From assembly GCF_002154505.1 (NCBI RefSeq), contig NZ_MUBM01000154.1, forward strand, positions 1 to 40,626: a DNA stretch of 40,626 bases, in the 5' to 3' direction. Positions 32,201-40,527 of this stretch are shown piece by piece. The stretch is from Streptomyces carpinensis (GTDB lineage Bacteria > Actinomycetota > Actinomycetes > Streptomycetales > Streptomycetaceae). Below the pieces are notes generated by a model that was not told the DNA's origin, did no database searches, and saw only the letters and a list, made by a program, of their open reading frames with translations. The translations under genes and the position numbers were made by a program. The stretch's first letter is position 1; the number at the start of each line of letters is the position of its first letter.

Positions 32201-32582
32201 CGACCTGGACCTGACGGTGTACGACGCGACGGGCAAGAAGGTCGCCCAGTCCGCCGACGGCGACTCGGAGGAGGCGGTCTCCATCGCCAAGCCGGCCGCC
32301 GGCACCTACACCGTCGAGGTGGCCGCCTACTCGGTGCCGTCCGGTTCCACCGCGTACGACTACCGGGACGTGTTCTTCTCCGCCGCGCTCGGCAACGTGA
32401 CGGTCGACGACTCGGCCGCGGTGAAGCTGGGCACCGGCGAGTCCGCGACGGTCACCGGGAAGGTCACGGCCGCCGCCGAGGCCCCCGAGGGCCGCGAGTT
32501 CTTCGGGCAGGTGCAGCTGGTGAACGCGCACGGCACGGTCGCGGGCCTCGGCAGCGTGCAGATCGGGAAGGTCGTGCCGTAG
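29268..32582 (+). CDS. Large secreted S8-family (subtilisin-like) serine protease
   Basis: 1104 residues. A Sec signal peptide (about 1-43: basic ARRLAR, hydrophobic AAAAGVVAALCAAG, AAA-type cleavage region) is followed by an inhibitor-I9-like propeptide. Catalytic residues: Asp213 (GILDSGVD), His393 (EHGTHVAG), oxyanion Asn491 (SAGNSGPG) and Ser589 (GTSMASPQAAG). Roughly 180 residues separate Asp and His, an insertion longer than in simple subtilisins. The C-terminal ~450 residues are beta-rich, PPC-like adhesion/stability domains. Extracellular protein degradation is likely. Its own upstream repeat and downstream hairpin make it monocistronic. Confidence 0.92.
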   Translation: MPMISDPQRAPLPGARRLARTAAAAGVVAALCAAGPIPLAAAAQGGPAPSDPAVKWASAKLGSDDADLLAAAKNDGTKNVTMMIATAPGQTEQVARQLDAVKGGSVGRTYDKLGYVRATVPTAKADAAIAAAEKLSSVQAIDLRQEIPLDDPAPGADTAEGATHGTAGTSYSGPGKNTPAENPYNPSFETGAVDFVKQNPKADGRGVTIGILDSGVDLGHPALQKTTTGERKIVDWVTATDPIIDGDATWRPMVSSVSGPEFTYGGQSWKAPAGSYQVSTFKESSTAGGDAQGDANRDGDTTDSWGLLYDPAAGTVRVDLNNNNDFTDDEPMKPYKDGFQIGYFGTDDPKTDVVEKQPFVVQIRKDVPMDPYGGSWVGQKADFVNIGVIESEHGTHVAGITAANGLFGGKMSGAAPGAKIVSSRACTWTGGCTNVALTEGMIDLVVNRGVDIVNMSIGGLPALNDGNNARAALYTRLIDTYGVQLVISAGNSGPGANTIGDPGLADKVISVGASISKETWAANYGSVVKTPYAMMPFSSRGPREDGGFTPTLTAPGAAINSTQTWLPGSPVAEAGYSLPAGYSMLQGTSMASPQAAGASALLLSAAKQRHIDLTPANLRTALTSTAHHIPGVQAYEEGAGLIDVVDAWTAIRQGATAHDYSVKAPVDTAIDYALKTPGFGTGLYDREGGLKAGQKKVYDVTVTRTSGPDRPVPHMLRLVNNADRTFRVVGSSLVTLPLNQPVTVKVEAAPSSAGLKSAILEVDDPSTAGVDKQILTTVVVASPVAYAYSDSGSVQRNSTRSYFLTVPAGAKSLEVAIGGLKDKSQTRFIAVHPYGVPVDNTSTPYCYNNYLDGNGCKPDVRSYADPQPGVWEVEVEARRTSPLLDNPYKLDVTVLGAAFDPQTVTVPEAKVGTPATASWKVTNKYAALDGKLVGGPLGSAESSRPTIANGAKQTTTVTVPEGAQSLDVAIGNVSDKSADLDLTVYDATGKKVAQSADGDSEEAVSIAKPAAGTYTVEVAAYSVPSGSTAYDYRDVFFSAALGNVTVDDSAAVKLGTGESATVTGKVTAAAEAPEGREFFGQVQLVNAHGTVAGLGSVQIGKVVP

Positions 32583-32612
32583 GCGGCAGAACCGCCGCGC
32601 TGCGCATGATCG

Positions 32613-32652
32613 AAAGGCGGGCGCTCGCCACGACGGCGGGCGCCCGCCCTTC
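32613..32652 (+). terminator. Terminator after protease
   Basis: GGCGGGCGC (32616-32624) pairs with GCGCCCGCC (32640-32648), preceded by AAA and followed by CTTCT; may serve both converging genes. Confidence 0.75.
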
Positions 32653-32690
32653 TGCGTGCGGGTCTGCCGACCACCGCGCGGGGACGGCGG

Positions 32691-33437
32691 TCAGTAGTCG
32701 GAGGACGGGTCCAGGTCGCACGTGGACGTGCGGGCCTCCTTGAGCCCTTCCAAAATCCAGGCGCGGTCGCCGGCGATCTGCTTCTCGCCGATGCTCCGGA
32801 CCTCGGGGCTGCTCGAGTAGCTCGGGATGACGACGAGGACGCGGTCACCGCGCCGCAGGCGGGGCAAGTCGTCGTGGTCCATCAGGAAGGTGACCCGGTC
32901 CGGGCCCGTCGGGGGCTTGTAGCGGCGGTCCACGGCGAGTTCGATCCGATCCCGTGCGGTGACCGGCTCGGGGTCGACCCGGGTGACCGTGCCCTCGACG
33001 ATCAGCCGCGCACAGGCCACGTACCCGCCGGGGGTGAGCTTGGCGTCGGAGGTGCCACCGGCCGAACCCGTCCCGGTCCGGCCCACGGCGAGGAGCCACG
33101 CCAACCCGAACACCCCGCAGACGACAAGGGCCGCCACCAGGCCGCCCACCGCGACCAGCCGGCCGCGACGCGCCCGCCGGGGCACCTCCGGTCGCCGCGG
33201 AGCCGGCCCCGCACCCCGGCCGGGGCGGGGGGCCGGCTCCGCGCCGGTGAGCGCGTCGGCGACGAAGGCGAGCTCCCGGCGGAGCGTGGCGAGATCGGCG
33301 CGGGCCGCGCGGTACTCGGTCACGCGGTCGGCGTCGGAGTACGCCGCGCGCGGCAGCGGTTCGTCCAGGATCGCGGCCAGCAGCGGGTCCACGCCGTCGT
33401 GGCCCTGGCCGTCGGCCCCCGTGTGTTCCGCTGTCAC
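32691..33437 (-). CDS. Probable anti-sigma factor-like membrane protein
   Basis: 248 residues from a GTG that begins 1 bp after the sigma gene stop. The cytosolic N-terminus (~95 residues, charged) is followed by a single helix (LVAVGGLVAALVVCGVFGLAWLL) and an extracytoplasmic domain of ~120 residues rich in Asp/Arg (YVACARLIVEGTVTRVDPEP). There is no clear HxxxCxxC zinc anti-sigma motif, so it is not a ZAS protein. Location suggests it senses an external signal and restrains the sigma factor; inference only. Confidence 0.65.
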   Translation of the reverse strand: MTAEHTGADGQGHDGVDPLLAAILDEPLPRAAYSDADRVTEYRAARADLATLRRELAFVADALTGAEPAPRPGRGAGPAPRRPEVPRRARRGRLVAVGGLVAALVVCGVFGLAWLLAVGRTGTGSAGGTSDAKLTPGGYVACARLIVEGTVTRVDPEPVTARDRIELAVDRRYKPPTGPDRVTFLMDHDDLPRLRRGDRVLVVIPSYSSSPEVRSIGEKQIAGDRAWILEGLKEARTSTCDLDPSSDY

Positions 33438-33438
33438 G

Positions 33439-33972
33439 TCACACCACCTCGTCCTCGTGCAGCCGTTCGCGCAGGGCGCGGACGGCGGTGTGCAGCCGGC
33501 TCTTGACCGTGCCCTCGGGGACGCCGAGCTGTTCGGCGATCACCCGGACGGGCAGGTCGGCGTAGAAGCGCAGGACCAGGACCTGGCGCTGGGCCTCGGG
33601 CAGCTCGTCCAGGCCCCGGGCGACGGCCAGGGAGAGCAGCCGGGTGTCCTCGCCCGCGGGGTGTTCGCCCTGCCGCAGTGAGGCCAGCCGCTCGCCGAGG
33701 CGCTCCTGGCGGCGCTTGGCGCGGTGCCAGTCCATGGCGAGGTTGGAGGCGACGACCGCGGCCCACGCGGAGACGTCGCGCGGCGCCTCCTGGCCGCTCG
33801 CGGCCCGTTCCAGCAACCGCAGGCGGACCTGCTGCACCCCGTCCGGCAGGTCCGCCTGCGGGACTCCGCCGAGCGCGAGCACCGCCCGCACCCGGCGTTC
33901 CTGGGCCGCGTCCAGCGGATCGTCACCGCCGTGGTCCGTCTCCCGGCTGCGGCGCGCCCTTCTGCGCAGCAC
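33439..33972 (-). CDS. ECF-type RNA polymerase sigma factor
   Basis: 177 residues from a GTG preceded by GGAGGG; the start is chosen because upstream sequence is not sigma-like. Region 2 is QVRLRLLERAASGQEAPRDVSAWAAVVASNLAMDWHRAKRR; region 4 is ELPEAQRQVLVLRFYADLPVRVIAEQLGVPEGTVKSRLHTAVRALRERL. The gene and the following membrane protein form an operon. A GAAC-N17-CGTC element 42 bp upstream resembles ECF promoters, so autoregulation is likely. Regulon unknown. Confidence 0.88.
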   Translation of the reverse strand: MLRRRARRSRETDHGGDDPLDAAQERRVRAVLALGGVPQADLPDGVQQVRLRLLERAASGQEAPRDVSAWAAVVASNLAMDWHRAKRRQERLGERLASLRQGEHPAGEDTRLLSLAVARGLDELPEAQRQVLVLRFYADLPVRVIAEQLGVPEGTVKSRLHTAVRALRERLHEDEVV

Positions 33973-34362
33973 ACGCCCTCCCCTCCCGCCTCTGCCCCAC
34001 GCGTTTCCCCTACGACGCCGCGGCCGCGCGGAACGTTCGGCGCGGGCGGCGGAAATTTCCCGGTACCCGGCACAGGGGTGCGTGCGGGCCCGCGCCGAGG
34101 CGTACGTCACATCGTCGTGTGCGCCGCGGGCGCGCGGGCAGGCACGCAGCAGCACAGCTTGCGGCGCAGCGGCCCCACCGGGTGAATTTCTGCAGCTCGG
34201 ACGGGGTGTGCGCCGCAGGACCGCAACCGTGATCGGCTCGGGCTCGTCCCATTCCTCGAGCACGGCACGCAAAGAATTGGACACGTGGGTCGGGGTCGGC
34301 CGCATGATGGAAAGGCCTCGGCCGAGCGCACACGCATGCACAGCACCAGAGAGGGAGTCACC
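33973..34362. other. Divergent intergenic region, sigma / asd
   Basis: 390 bp with no supported gene. It contains the candidate ECF promoter (34014-34038) and, for asd, a weak TTGGAC (34277) with CATGAT (34302). Confidence 0.5.
34014..34038 (-). promoter_or_regulatory. Candidate ECF promoter, GAAC-N17-CGTC
   Basis: On the minus strand GAAC (34038-34035) and CGTC (34017-34014) are separated by 17 bp, in the spacing used by many ECF sigma factors, 42 bp before the sigma start codon. Confidence 0.35.
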
Positions 34363-35379
34363 GTGAGGATCGGAATCGTCGGAGCCACCGGTCAGGTCGG
34401 CACGGTCATGCGCAGGATCCTCACGGAGCGCGACTTCCCGGTCACCGAGCTTCGCCTGTTCGCCTCGGCCCGCTCCGCGGGGACGATCCTCGACGGCGTG
34501 ACCGTGGAGGACGCCTCCCAGGCCGACTACAGCGGCCTGGACATCGTGCTGTTCTCGGCGGGCGGCGCGACCTCGAAGGCGCTGGCCGAAAAGGTCGCCT
34601 CCCAGGGCGCCGTGGTGATCGACAACTCCTCGGCCTGGCGCAGGGACCCGGACGTGCCGCTGGTGGTGGCCGAGGTCAACCCGCACGCGATCGCGAACCG
34701 TCCCAAGGGCATCATCGCCAACCCGAACTGCACCACGATGGCCGCGATGCCCGTCCTGAAGCCGCTGCACGAGGAGGCGCGGCTTCAGGCGCTCGTCGTC
34801 GCCACCTACCAGGCGGTGTCCGGCTCGGGTCTCGCCGGTGTGGCCGAGCTGCACGGTCAGACGCAGAAGGTCGTCGCGGACGCCGACAAGCTGACCCACG
34901 ACGGCGCGGCGGTGGACTTCCCCGAGCCGTCCGTCTACAAGCGCCCGATCGCCTTCAACGTGCTTCCCTTCGCGGGCAACCTCGTCGACGACGGTCTGAA
35001 CGAGACCGACGAGGAGCAGAAGCTCCGCAACGAGTCCCGCAAGATCCTGGAGATCCCGGAGCTGAAGGTCTCGGGCACCTGTGTGCGCGTCCCGGTCTTC
35101 TCCGGCCACTCCCTCCAGGTCAACGCCCGCTTCGCGAACCCGATCAGCGTGGAGCGCGCCACCGAGCTGCTGGCCGGCGCCCCCGGTGTCGCCCTCTCCG
35201 ACATCCCGACCCCCCTCCAGGCGGCCGGCCAGGACCCGTCCTACGTCGGCCGTATCCGCAGCGACGAGACGGTGGACAACGGCCTGGCCCTGTTCATCTC
35301 CAACGACAACCTCCGCAAGGGCGCGGCCCTGAACGCGGTGCAGCTCGCGGAGCTGGTGGCGGCGGAGCTCAGGAGCTGA
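34363..35379 (+). CDS. asd: Aspartate-semialdehyde dehydrogenase
   Basis: 338 residues from GTG 34363 with GAGGGAG upstream. It reduces aspartyl phosphate to aspartate semialdehyde, feeding lysine, threonine, methionine and diaminopimelate. NADP-binding VRIGIVGATGQVGTVM opens the protein. The catalytic cysteine is about residue 123 (ANPNCTT) and the substrate-binding His about 249 (VFSGHSLQVN). No aspartokinase gene lies in the short upstream region or next to it. Complete. Confidence 0.95.
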   Translation: MRIGIVGATGQVGTVMRRILTERDFPVTELRLFASARSAGTILDGVTVEDASQADYSGLDIVLFSAGGATSKALAEKVASQGAVVIDNSSAWRRDPDVPLVVAEVNPHAIANRPKGIIANPNCTTMAAMPVLKPLHEEARLQALVVATYQAVSGSGLAGVAELHGQTQKVVADADKLTHDGAAVDFPEPSVYKRPIAFNVLPFAGNLVDDGLNETDEEQKLRNESRKILEIPELKVSGTCVRVPVFSGHSLQVNARFANPISVERATELLAGAPGVALSDIPTPLQAAGQDPSYVGRIRSDETVDNGLALFISNDNLRKGAALNAVQLAELVAAELRS

Positions 35380-35404
35380 CGCCCGCGCACCTCGTGTGCA
35401 GGGT

Positions 35405-35420
35405 CAGGGGCTAGCCCCTG
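35405..35420. terminator. Palindrome CAGGGGCTAGCCCCTG between converging genes
   Basis: A perfect 16-bp palindrome that contains the DUF1203 stop codon. An 11-mer (GCGCACCTCGT) flanks it at 35385 and 35420. No T-run; a weak bidirectional terminator at best. Confidence 0.4.
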
Positions 35421-35914
35421 CGCACCTCGTAGAGGAAGCAGCCGTACTCGACGGCCCGGACGTGGACCAGCGCCACGGCCGGGTCGTCGAACGCTTCCAC
35501 GAGGGCCGCTTCGAACGCGGCGGGCCTTCCCTCGACCAGGCGGCCGCCCAGGATGCGCCCGTCGGCGGAGTAGCGGCGCACGGTGCGGTGGGCGTTCGTG
35601 AAGGGCAGGCCGCCGCCGTCCGGCCCCGCGCAGTCCTCCGCGTGGATGAACACCGGGCCCTGTTCGTCGTACGCCCCAGGGGTGGCGCCCGTCTCCGCCG
35701 CCCAGCGGCGCAGGGGCGCGTACGACACGAGCGCGATCCGCTCCCCCGGCTCGCTCCTGCGCAGGCAGCAGCGCAGCGGCGCGCCGCCCTCGGCGTCGGC
35801 GAACGGGCGCGCCGCATGCCCGGCGTCGTCTAGTTCCCGCAGCTCCTTGAGCACGGCGGGGGCGATGGGCCGTGCCGGGTACGTGGTCGTCGTGGTCGTC
35901 GTGGTGGTCCTCAT
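35411..35914 (-). CDS. DUF1203-family protein with poly-threonine N-terminus
   Basis: 167 residues from ATG 35914. It starts MR followed by nine threonines, then the DUF1203-type core (PIAPAVLKELRELDDAG, PLRCCLRRSEPGERIALVSY, GPVFIHAEDC). Family function unknown. It is read away from the second aminopeptidase gene, with 112 bp between the starts, and converges on asd. Confidence 0.8.
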   Translation of the reverse strand: MRTTTTTTTTTYPARPIAPAVLKELRELDDAGHAARPFADAEGGAPLRCCLRRSEPGERIALVSYAPLRRWAAETGATPGAYDEQGPVFIHAEDCAGPDGGGLPFTNAHRTVRRYSADGRILGGRLVEGRPAAFEAALVEAFDDPAVALVHVRAVEYGCFLYEVRRG

Positions 35915-36026
35915 GCCTCCAGGCTCGCGCCCGTAGGGTCCTTTCACCGGCGGTATCCGGACATCGCCTTCCGCGCACGTCCCGTGGAAGGATGACCGCA
36001 CCGACACACCACGAGGAGATGACCGC

Positions 36027-38606
36027 GTGCCTGGCACAAACCTGACTCGCGAAGAGGCACAGCAGCGGGCGAAGCTGCTCACCGTTGACTCGTACGAGAT
36101 CGATCTCGACCTCTCCGGCGCGCAGGAGGGCGGCACCTACCGGTCCGTGACCACGGTGCGCTTCGACGTCGCGGAGAACGGCGCGGCGTCCTTCATCGAC
36201 CTGGTCGCCCCCGCCGTCCACGAGGTGACCCTGAACGGCGACGCCCTCGACCCCGCCGAGGTCTTCAAGGACTCCCGGATCGCGTTGCCGTCTCTGCTGG
36301 ATGGCCGCAACATCCTCCGGGTCGTCGCCGACTGCGCGTACACCAACACGGGTGAGGGCCTGCACCGCTTCGTCGACCCCGTCGACGACCAGGCGTACCT
36401 GTACACGCAGTTCGAGGTGCCCGACGCCCGCCGCGTCTTCGCCTCCTTCGAGCAGCCGGACCTGAAGGCCACCTTCCAGTTCACCGTGAAGGCCCCCGAG
36501 GGCTGGACGGTCGTGTCGAACTCGCCGACCCCCGAGCCCCAGGACAACGTCTGGGTGTTCGAGCCGACGCCGCGCATCTCGACGTACATCACGGCGCTGA
36601 TCGTCGGCCCGTACCACTCCGTGCACAGCGTGTACGAGAAGGACGGCCAGTCCGTGCCGCTCGGGATCTACTGCCGTCCCTCCCTCGCCGAGTTCCTCGA
36701 CGCGGACGCGATCTTCGAGGTCACCCGCCAGGGCTTCGACTGGTTCCAGGAGAAGTTCGACTACGCCTACCCGTTCGAGAAGTACGACCAGCTCTTCGTG
36801 CCGGAGTTCAACGCTGGCGCGATGGAGAACGCGGGCGCGGTGACCATCCGCGACCAGTACGTCTTCCGGTCGAAGGTGACCGACGCGGCGTACGAGATGC
36901 GCGCGGAGACCATCCTGCACGAGCTGGCCCACATGTGGTTCGGCGACCTGGTCACCATGGAGTGGTGGAACGACCTGTGGCTGAACGAGTCGTTCGCCAC
37001 CTACACCTCCATCGCCTGCCAGGCGCACGCGCCGGGCTCGCGCTGGCCGCACTCGTGGACGACGTTCGCCAACTCCATGAAGACCTGGGCGTACCGTCAG
37101 GACCAGCTGCCGTCCACGCACCCGATCATGGCGGAGATCCGCGACCTGGACGACGTCCTCGTCAACTTCGACGGCATCACCTACGCCAAGGGCGCCAGCG
37201 TGCTCAAGCAGCTGGTGGCCTACGTCGGCATGGACGAGTTCTTCCGGGGCGTGCAGGCGTACTTCAAGCGGCACGCCTACGGCAACACGCGCCTGGGCGA
37301 CCTGCTGGGCGCCCTGGAGGAGACCTCCGGCCGCGACCTGAAGACCTGGTCGAAGAAGTGGCTGGAGACGGCCGGCATCAACGTCCTGCGCCCGGTGATC
37401 GAGACCGACGCCAACGGCGTCATCACCTCCTTCGCCATCCGCCAGGAGGCCCCCGCCCTGCCCGCCGGCGCCAAGGGCGAGCCGGTGCTGCGCCCGCACC
37501 GCGTCGCGATCGGCCTGTACGACCTCGACGAGGCGAGCGGCAAGCTGGTGCGCGCCGCCGACGGCCGCATCGAGCTGGACGTGGACGGCGAGCTCACCGC
37601 CGTACCGCAGCTGGCCGGCCGGCACCGCCCGGCGGTCGTCCTGCTCAACGACGACGACCTGTCGTACGCCAAGGTCCGCCTGGACGAGCAGTCGCTGGCC
37701 TTCGTCACCGAGCACCTGGGCGACTTCGAGTCGTCGCTGCCGCGCGCCCTGTGCTGGGCGTCGGCCTGGGACATGACCCGGGACGGCGAGCTGGCGACCC
37801 GCGACTACCTGTCGCTGGTGCTGTCCGGGATCGCCAAGGAGTCCGACATCGGCGTGGTGCAGTCGCTGCACCGCCAGGTGAAGCTGGCCGTCGACCTGTA
37901 CGCCGACCCGTCCACCCGCGAGGCCCTGCTCACCCGCTGGACGGAGGCCACGCTGGCCCATCTGCGCGCGGCCGAGGGCGGCAGCGACCACCAGCTGGCC
38001 TGGGCGCGCGCCTTCGCGGCGACGGCCCGCACGCCCGAGCAGCTGGACCTGCTGGAGGGCCTGCTGGACGGCTCGCAGTCGATCCAGGGCCTGGTCGTGG
38101 ACACCGAGCTGCGCTGGGCGTTCGTGGAGCGGCTGGCGGCGGTCGGCCGGTTCGACGAGCCGGAGATCGCCGGCGAGTACGGCCGGGACAAGACGGCGGC
38201 CGGTGAGCGGCACGCGGCCACCGCCCGCGCCGCCCGCCCGACGGCCGAGGCGAAGGCGGAGTCCTGGGCCTCGGTCATCGACTCCGACAAGCTCCCGAAC
38301 GCCGTCCAGGAGGCGGTCATCGCGGGCTTCGTCCAGACCGACCAGCGCGAGCTGCTGGCGCCGTACGCCGACCGGTACTTCGAGGTGGTCAAGGACATCT
38401 GGGACACCCGCTCCCACGAGATCGCCCAGCAGATCGCGGTCGGCCTGTACCCGGCGATCCAGGTCTCCGAGGACACCCTGCGCAGGACCGACGCGTGGCT
38501 GGACTCCGCCGAGCCGAACGCGGCCCTGCGCCGGCTGGTGTCGGAGTCGCGGGCGGGCGTCGAGCGGGCGCTGAAGGCCCAGGCGGCCGACGCGGCGGCC
38601 CGGTAA
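36027..38606 (+). CDS. pepN: Aminopeptidase N, copy 2
   Basis: 859 residues from GTG 36027 (MPGTNLTREEAQQRA) with GAGGAG upstream. M1 zinc aminopeptidase: GAMEN at 264-268, HELAH at 298-302, second Glu at about 321 (NESF). The full C-terminal domain is present. It is clearly paralogous to 22600-25173; both share TMEWW-DLWL, TYAKGASVLKQLV-YVG and FKRHAYGNTRLGDLL. Copy 2 has the canonical NESF where copy 1 has KESF. Confidence 0.94.
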   Translation: MPGTNLTREEAQQRAKLLTVDSYEIDLDLSGAQEGGTYRSVTTVRFDVAENGAASFIDLVAPAVHEVTLNGDALDPAEVFKDSRIALPSLLDGRNILRVVADCAYTNTGEGLHRFVDPVDDQAYLYTQFEVPDARRVFASFEQPDLKATFQFTVKAPEGWTVVSNSPTPEPQDNVWVFEPTPRISTYITALIVGPYHSVHSVYEKDGQSVPLGIYCRPSLAEFLDADAIFEVTRQGFDWFQEKFDYAYPFEKYDQLFVPEFNAGAMENAGAVTIRDQYVFRSKVTDAAYEMRAETILHELAHMWFGDLVTMEWWNDLWLNESFATYTSIACQAHAPGSRWPHSWTTFANSMKTWAYRQDQLPSTHPIMAEIRDLDDVLVNFDGITYAKGASVLKQLVAYVGMDEFFRGVQAYFKRHAYGNTRLGDLLGALEETSGRDLKTWSKKWLETAGINVLRPVIETDANGVITSFAIRQEAPALPAGAKGEPVLRPHRVAIGLYDLDEASGKLVRAADGRIELDVDGELTAVPQLAGRHRPAVVLLNDDDLSYAKVRLDEQSLAFVTEHLGDFESSLPRALCWASAWDMTRDGELATRDYLSLVLSGIAKESDIGVVQSLHRQVKLAVDLYADPSTREALLTRWTEATLAHLRAAEGGSDHQLAWARAFAATARTPEQLDLLEGLLDGSQSIQGLVVDTELRWAFVERLAAVGRFDEPEIAGEYGRDKTAAGERHAATARAARPTAEAKAESWASVIDSDKLPNAVQEAVIAGFVQTDQRELLAPYADRYFEVVKDIWDTRSHEIAQQIAVGLYPAIQVSEDTLRRTDAWLDSAEPNAALRRLVSESRAGVERALKAQAADAAAR

Positions 38607-38640
38607 CGCCCCGGCGGTCACCTGCGGCCGCCCGTACGAC

Positions 38641-38679
38641 GGCGAGGGGCGCCCGGTCGAGCACCGGGCGCCCCTCGCC
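38641..38679. terminator. Bidirectional terminator, perfect 17-bp stem
   Basis: GGCGAGGGGCGCCCGGT (38641-38657), loop of five, exact complement to 38679; flanking CGTAC/GTACG extend the symmetry. It separates the converging pepN and LysR genes. Confidence 0.85.
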
Positions 38680-38685
38680 GTACGT

Positions 38686-39606
38686 TCACTCCCGCCGCTC
38701 CTGGCCGGAGAGCCCGGCGGCCACCTCCCGCAGGGCCGTCAGCACCCTCTCCAGCGCGGGCGCGTCCGCGGCTCCCTTCCGTACCGCCGCCACCACGTGC
38801 CGGTGCGGCCGTTCCTCGGTCAGCGCGCGCATCACCACGCCGTCCCTGCGCACGGCCGCCGTGCGCGGGACGAGCGCCACGCCCATGCCCGCCTCCACCA
38901 TGGCCAGGATCGCCGTCCACCCGGCCGCGGAGTGTCCCTGGTACGGGCTGAACCCGGCCGCCTCGCAGGCGGCGCGGGTGATGTCCGACCAGGGACCGCT
39001 CCCGCCGAAGATCCACGCCTCCGCCGCCAGGTCGGCGAGCCGTACCCGATCCGCCGACGCCAGCTCGTGGCCGGGTGGGAGGGCGAGGTCGAGCGGGTCG
39101 GCGAGCAGGGGCACCCGGGTGAAGCCCGGGTCCGCCGCGCTCGGCGCGTGCGCGGCGAGCGACAGCGCGAGGTCCACCTCCCCGGCGGCCAGCAGTTCGT
39201 ACGCCTCTTCGGCCTCCGCCTCCCGCACCCGCACGGACACCCCCGGATGCGCGGCGCGCAGCGCCCGTACGGCCGGGACGACCAGCGCCGGCACCGCGGT
39301 GGAGAAGGCCCCGACCCGCACCTCGCCGGCCTCGCCCCGCGCGTAGGCCGCCAGTTCGGCGTCCGCGCGTTCCAGTTGCTCGAACACGGCCTCCGCGTGC
39401 CGCAGCACCAGCCGTGCCGCGTCCGTGAGCCGCACCCGCCGTCCCTGTGCCTGGAGAAGTGGCACCCCGAGCCGTGCGGAGAGGTTCGTCAACTGCTGGG
39501 AGACGGCGGACGGCGTCATGCGCAGCGTCTCGGCCGTCGCGGTCACGGTCCCCTGCTCCCGCAGTGTCCGCAGGATGTGCAGCTTCCGGATCTCCCACTC
39601 GGCCAT
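38686..39606 (-). CDS. LysR-family transcription regulator
   Basis: 306 residues. The winged helix-turn-helix is at residues 1-60 (LHILRTLREQGTVTATAETLRMTPSAVSQQLTNLSARLG), followed by a linker helix and a LysR substrate-binding domain (GEVRVGAFSTAVPALVVPAV, GVALVPRTA). It starts 27 bp after the EamA gene and probably regulates it. Confidence 0.92.
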   Translation of the reverse strand: MAEWEIRKLHILRTLREQGTVTATAETLRMTPSAVSQQLTNLSARLGVPLLQAQGRRVRLTDAARLVLRHAEAVFEQLERADAELAAYARGEAGEVRVGAFSTAVPALVVPAVRALRAAHPGVSVRVREAEAEEAYELLAAGEVDLALSLAAHAPSAADPGFTRVPLLADPLDLALPPGHELASADRVRLADLAAEAWIFGGSGPWSDITRAACEAAGFSPYQGHSAAGWTAILAMVEAGMGVALVPRTAAVRRDGVVMRALTEERPHRHVVAAVRKGAADAPALERVLTALREVAAGLSGQERRE

Positions 39607-39633
39607 GGCGGCAACCTAGGCCATGGCCGCCGG

Positions 39634-40527
39634 CTACGTGGCGGCACCCCGGCGCGGGGACGTGGCGCCGAGCGCGACCCCGCCCAGGATCAGCGCCATG
39701 CACAGCAGTTGCGCCGGCCCGGTCCGTTCGCCCAGCAGCGCCCGGGACAGCAGGGCCACGCACACCGGCTGGAGGTAGTAGACGACTCCGGCGCGGGTGG
39801 GTCCCACCAGGGCGATCGCCTTGTTCCAGGCGAAGAAGGCGACGGCGGAGGACATCACCCCCACGTAGAGCAGGGGCAGCACCGTGCCGGGGGTCGGCGC
39901 GAAGCCGCCCTGGACGGCGAGGCTCGCGGCCTGGACGGGCAGGAGCAGGACGGCGCCGAACAGGAAGGTGGTGAAGAGGAAGGCGGCGCCGCCGAGTTCG
40001 GCGGGCCTGCGGCGCAGCAGGGCGCTGTAGCCGCCGAAGCAGCAGGCCGCCGCGATCATCCAGAGGTCCCCGGCCGCGAGATGCGCTCCGCCGCCCCGGC
40101 CGACCAGGAGGAGCACGCCCGCGCAGGCGGTCAGCAGCCCCGTGACCCGGCGCGCGCCCAGCCGTACGCCGCCCGCGCGTTCGAGCACCGCCATCAGCAC
40201 CGGTGACGCAGCCATGATCATGCCCATGGTGGCGGCGGGGGTGGTCACTCCGGCCTGGTTGACGAGGGTGTTGTAGACGGTGACGCCGAGGAGCGAGGCG
40301 AGCAGGACGTAGCCGAGGTGGCTGCGGATCGCCCCGCGCGCCCGCCAGGCCGGCCGTGCCCCGAACGGGGCCACGGCGGCCAGCGCCACCACCCAGCGCC
40401 AGAAGGCGTGCTGCACGGGAGGCACGGTGTCGTGCAGTGCGCGGGAGGTGACGAAGCTGCCGGCCCAGACGACCGTGGCCAGGGCGGCGAGCGCGATGCC
40501 GAGGGCGGGCGCGGCCGGCCTCGGCAT
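39634..40527 (-). CDS. EamA-family (DMT) transporter, N-terminus uncertain
   Basis: About 297 residues with ten helices and two EamA repeats (ALATVVWAGSFVTSRALHD and AAACCFGGYSALLRRRPAEL). A metabolite or amino-acid exporter is likely. The ATG at 40527 lies inside the right arm of the terminal palindrome, where the sequence is the reverse complement of the gene's own codons, so the start and first ~7 residues may be artefactual. Read upstream of the LysR gene, probably as an operon. Confidence 0.75.
   Translation of the reverse strand: MPRPAAPALGIALAALATVVWAGSFVTSRALHDTVPPVQHAFWRWVVALAAVAPFGARPAWRARGAIRSHLGYVLLASLLGVTVYNTLVNQAGVTTPAATMGMIMAASPVLMAVLERAGGVRLGARRVTGLLTACAGVLLLVGRGGGAHLAAGDLWMIAAACCFGGYSALLRRRPAELGGAAFLFTTFLFGAVLLLPVQAASLAVQGGFAPTPGTVLPLLYVGVMSSAVAFFAWNKAIALVGPTRAGVVYYLQPVCVALLSRALLGERTGPAQLLCMALILGGVALGATSPRRGAAT

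Noticed and set aside
28977..32531. 1184-codon minus-strand frame over the protease
   Set aside because: Antisense of the subtilase; composition (Val/Gly/Asp/Arg) typical of GC-rich complementary frames.
35241..38621. 1126-codon minus-strand frame over the second aminopeptidase
   Set aside because: Antisense shadow; both paralogues give a similar spurious frame, as expected from codon bias.
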